22,209 bases of DNA from Tissierellaceae bacterium. GTDB lineage: Bacteria > Bacillota > Clostridia > Tissierellales > Tissierellaceae. How positions within the stretch are numbered: position 1 is the stretch's first letter; each line of letters starts with the position of its first letter. The stretch is from positions 1 to 22,209 of the forward strand of contig JALNZV010000028.1 in NCBI GenBank assembly GCA_023229175.1, in the 5' to 3' direction. The notes below the pieces were generated by a model that did not search any database, was not told the origin of the DNA, and was given only the letters and a program-made list of their open reading frames with translations. The position numbers and the translations under genes are program-made. Below, piece by piece: positions 22,180-22,209 of this stretch.

Positions 22180-22209
22180 GAAACACCAGGGTGTGTTTCC
22201 TAAGGAGGA
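22180..22209 (+). promoter_or_regulatory. Hairpin and ribosome binding site of the next gene (cut by the window edge)
   Basis: GAAACAC/GTGTTTC (22180-22186 with 22193-22199) forms a 7-bp stem with a CAGGGT loop. It is followed directly by CTAAGGAGGA, a strong Shine-Dalgarno sequence running to the last base. The gene it serves lies outside the window. An alternative TCCT/AGGA pairing (22198-22206) could hide part of the Shine-Dalgarno. Confidence 0.5.

Noticed and set aside
1..22209. CRISPR arrays, insertion sequences, phage genes, toxin-antitoxin pairs
   Set aside because: No direct-repeat array, transposase, integrase or small two-gene toxin module was seen; all frames fit chromosomal housekeeping genes of uniform composition.

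Overview
The window is AT-rich, low-GC Gram-positive DNA. Strong AGGAGG-type ribosome binding sites, sigma-A promoters (several with extended -10 elements), a T-box leader, a ctsR-mcsA-mcsB-clpC operon and a SigH-type sigma factor all point to a spore-former lineage of the Clostridia. A Tissierellales-like member is my best guess, but that is inference from gene content and style. Every gene recognised is a housekeeping or stress gene in a chromosomal backbone. I see no phage, transposon, CRISPR array or toxin-antitoxin signal.

Layout. (1) 1-145: the tail of an AI-2E-transporter-like membrane protein and a bidirectional terminator. (2) 145-3540: hisC (minus strand) and a paralogous EF-G-like GTPase gene (plus strand), divergent from a shared region with extended -10 promoters. 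(3) 3569-9495: a CtsR-controlled operon ctsR-mcsA-mcsB-clpC, then radA behind an intergenic hairpin. (4) 9496-10721: an accessory island holding a lipoprotein gene with an unexplained leader, and a convergent gene for a small cysteine-rich protein. (5) 10787-12567: carD behind two tandem promoters, then a membrane PIN/TRAM (YacL-type) gene. (6) 12565-13837: ispD-ispF. (7) 13838-15882: proS under a proline-specific T-box (specifier CCU). (8) 15892-21349: a tight run gltX-cysS-mrnC-thyX-rlmB-yacP. (9) 21386-22209: sigH, tRNA-Thr(GGU) and the leader of a gene beyond the edge.

How it fits together. The order clpC-radA-(disA)-yacL-ispD-ispF-gltX-(cysE)-cysS-mrnC-rlmB-yacP-sigH is the classic Bacillus/Clostridia block. 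Here disA is absent between radA and the PIN/TRAM gene, cysE is absent between gltX and cysS, and thyX sits between mrnC and rlmB. The block combines protein quality control (McsB arginine kinase with ClpC), DNA repair (RadA), isoprenoid precursor synthesis (IspD, IspF), tRNA charging (ProS, GltX, CysS), rRNA and mRNA processing (MrnC, RlmB, YacP/Rae1), dTMP synthesis (ThyX) and the transition-state sigma factor.

Several gene starts were moved downstream of the longest reading frame, because the longest frame begins inside its own Shine-Dalgarno sequence or promoter (hisC, mcsA, mcsB, ispD, gltX, cysS and the cysteine-rich gene). No convincing undescribed system was found. The items most worth a second look are the leader and lipoprotein at 9496-10219, the cysteine-rich protein, and the disA-less arrangement.
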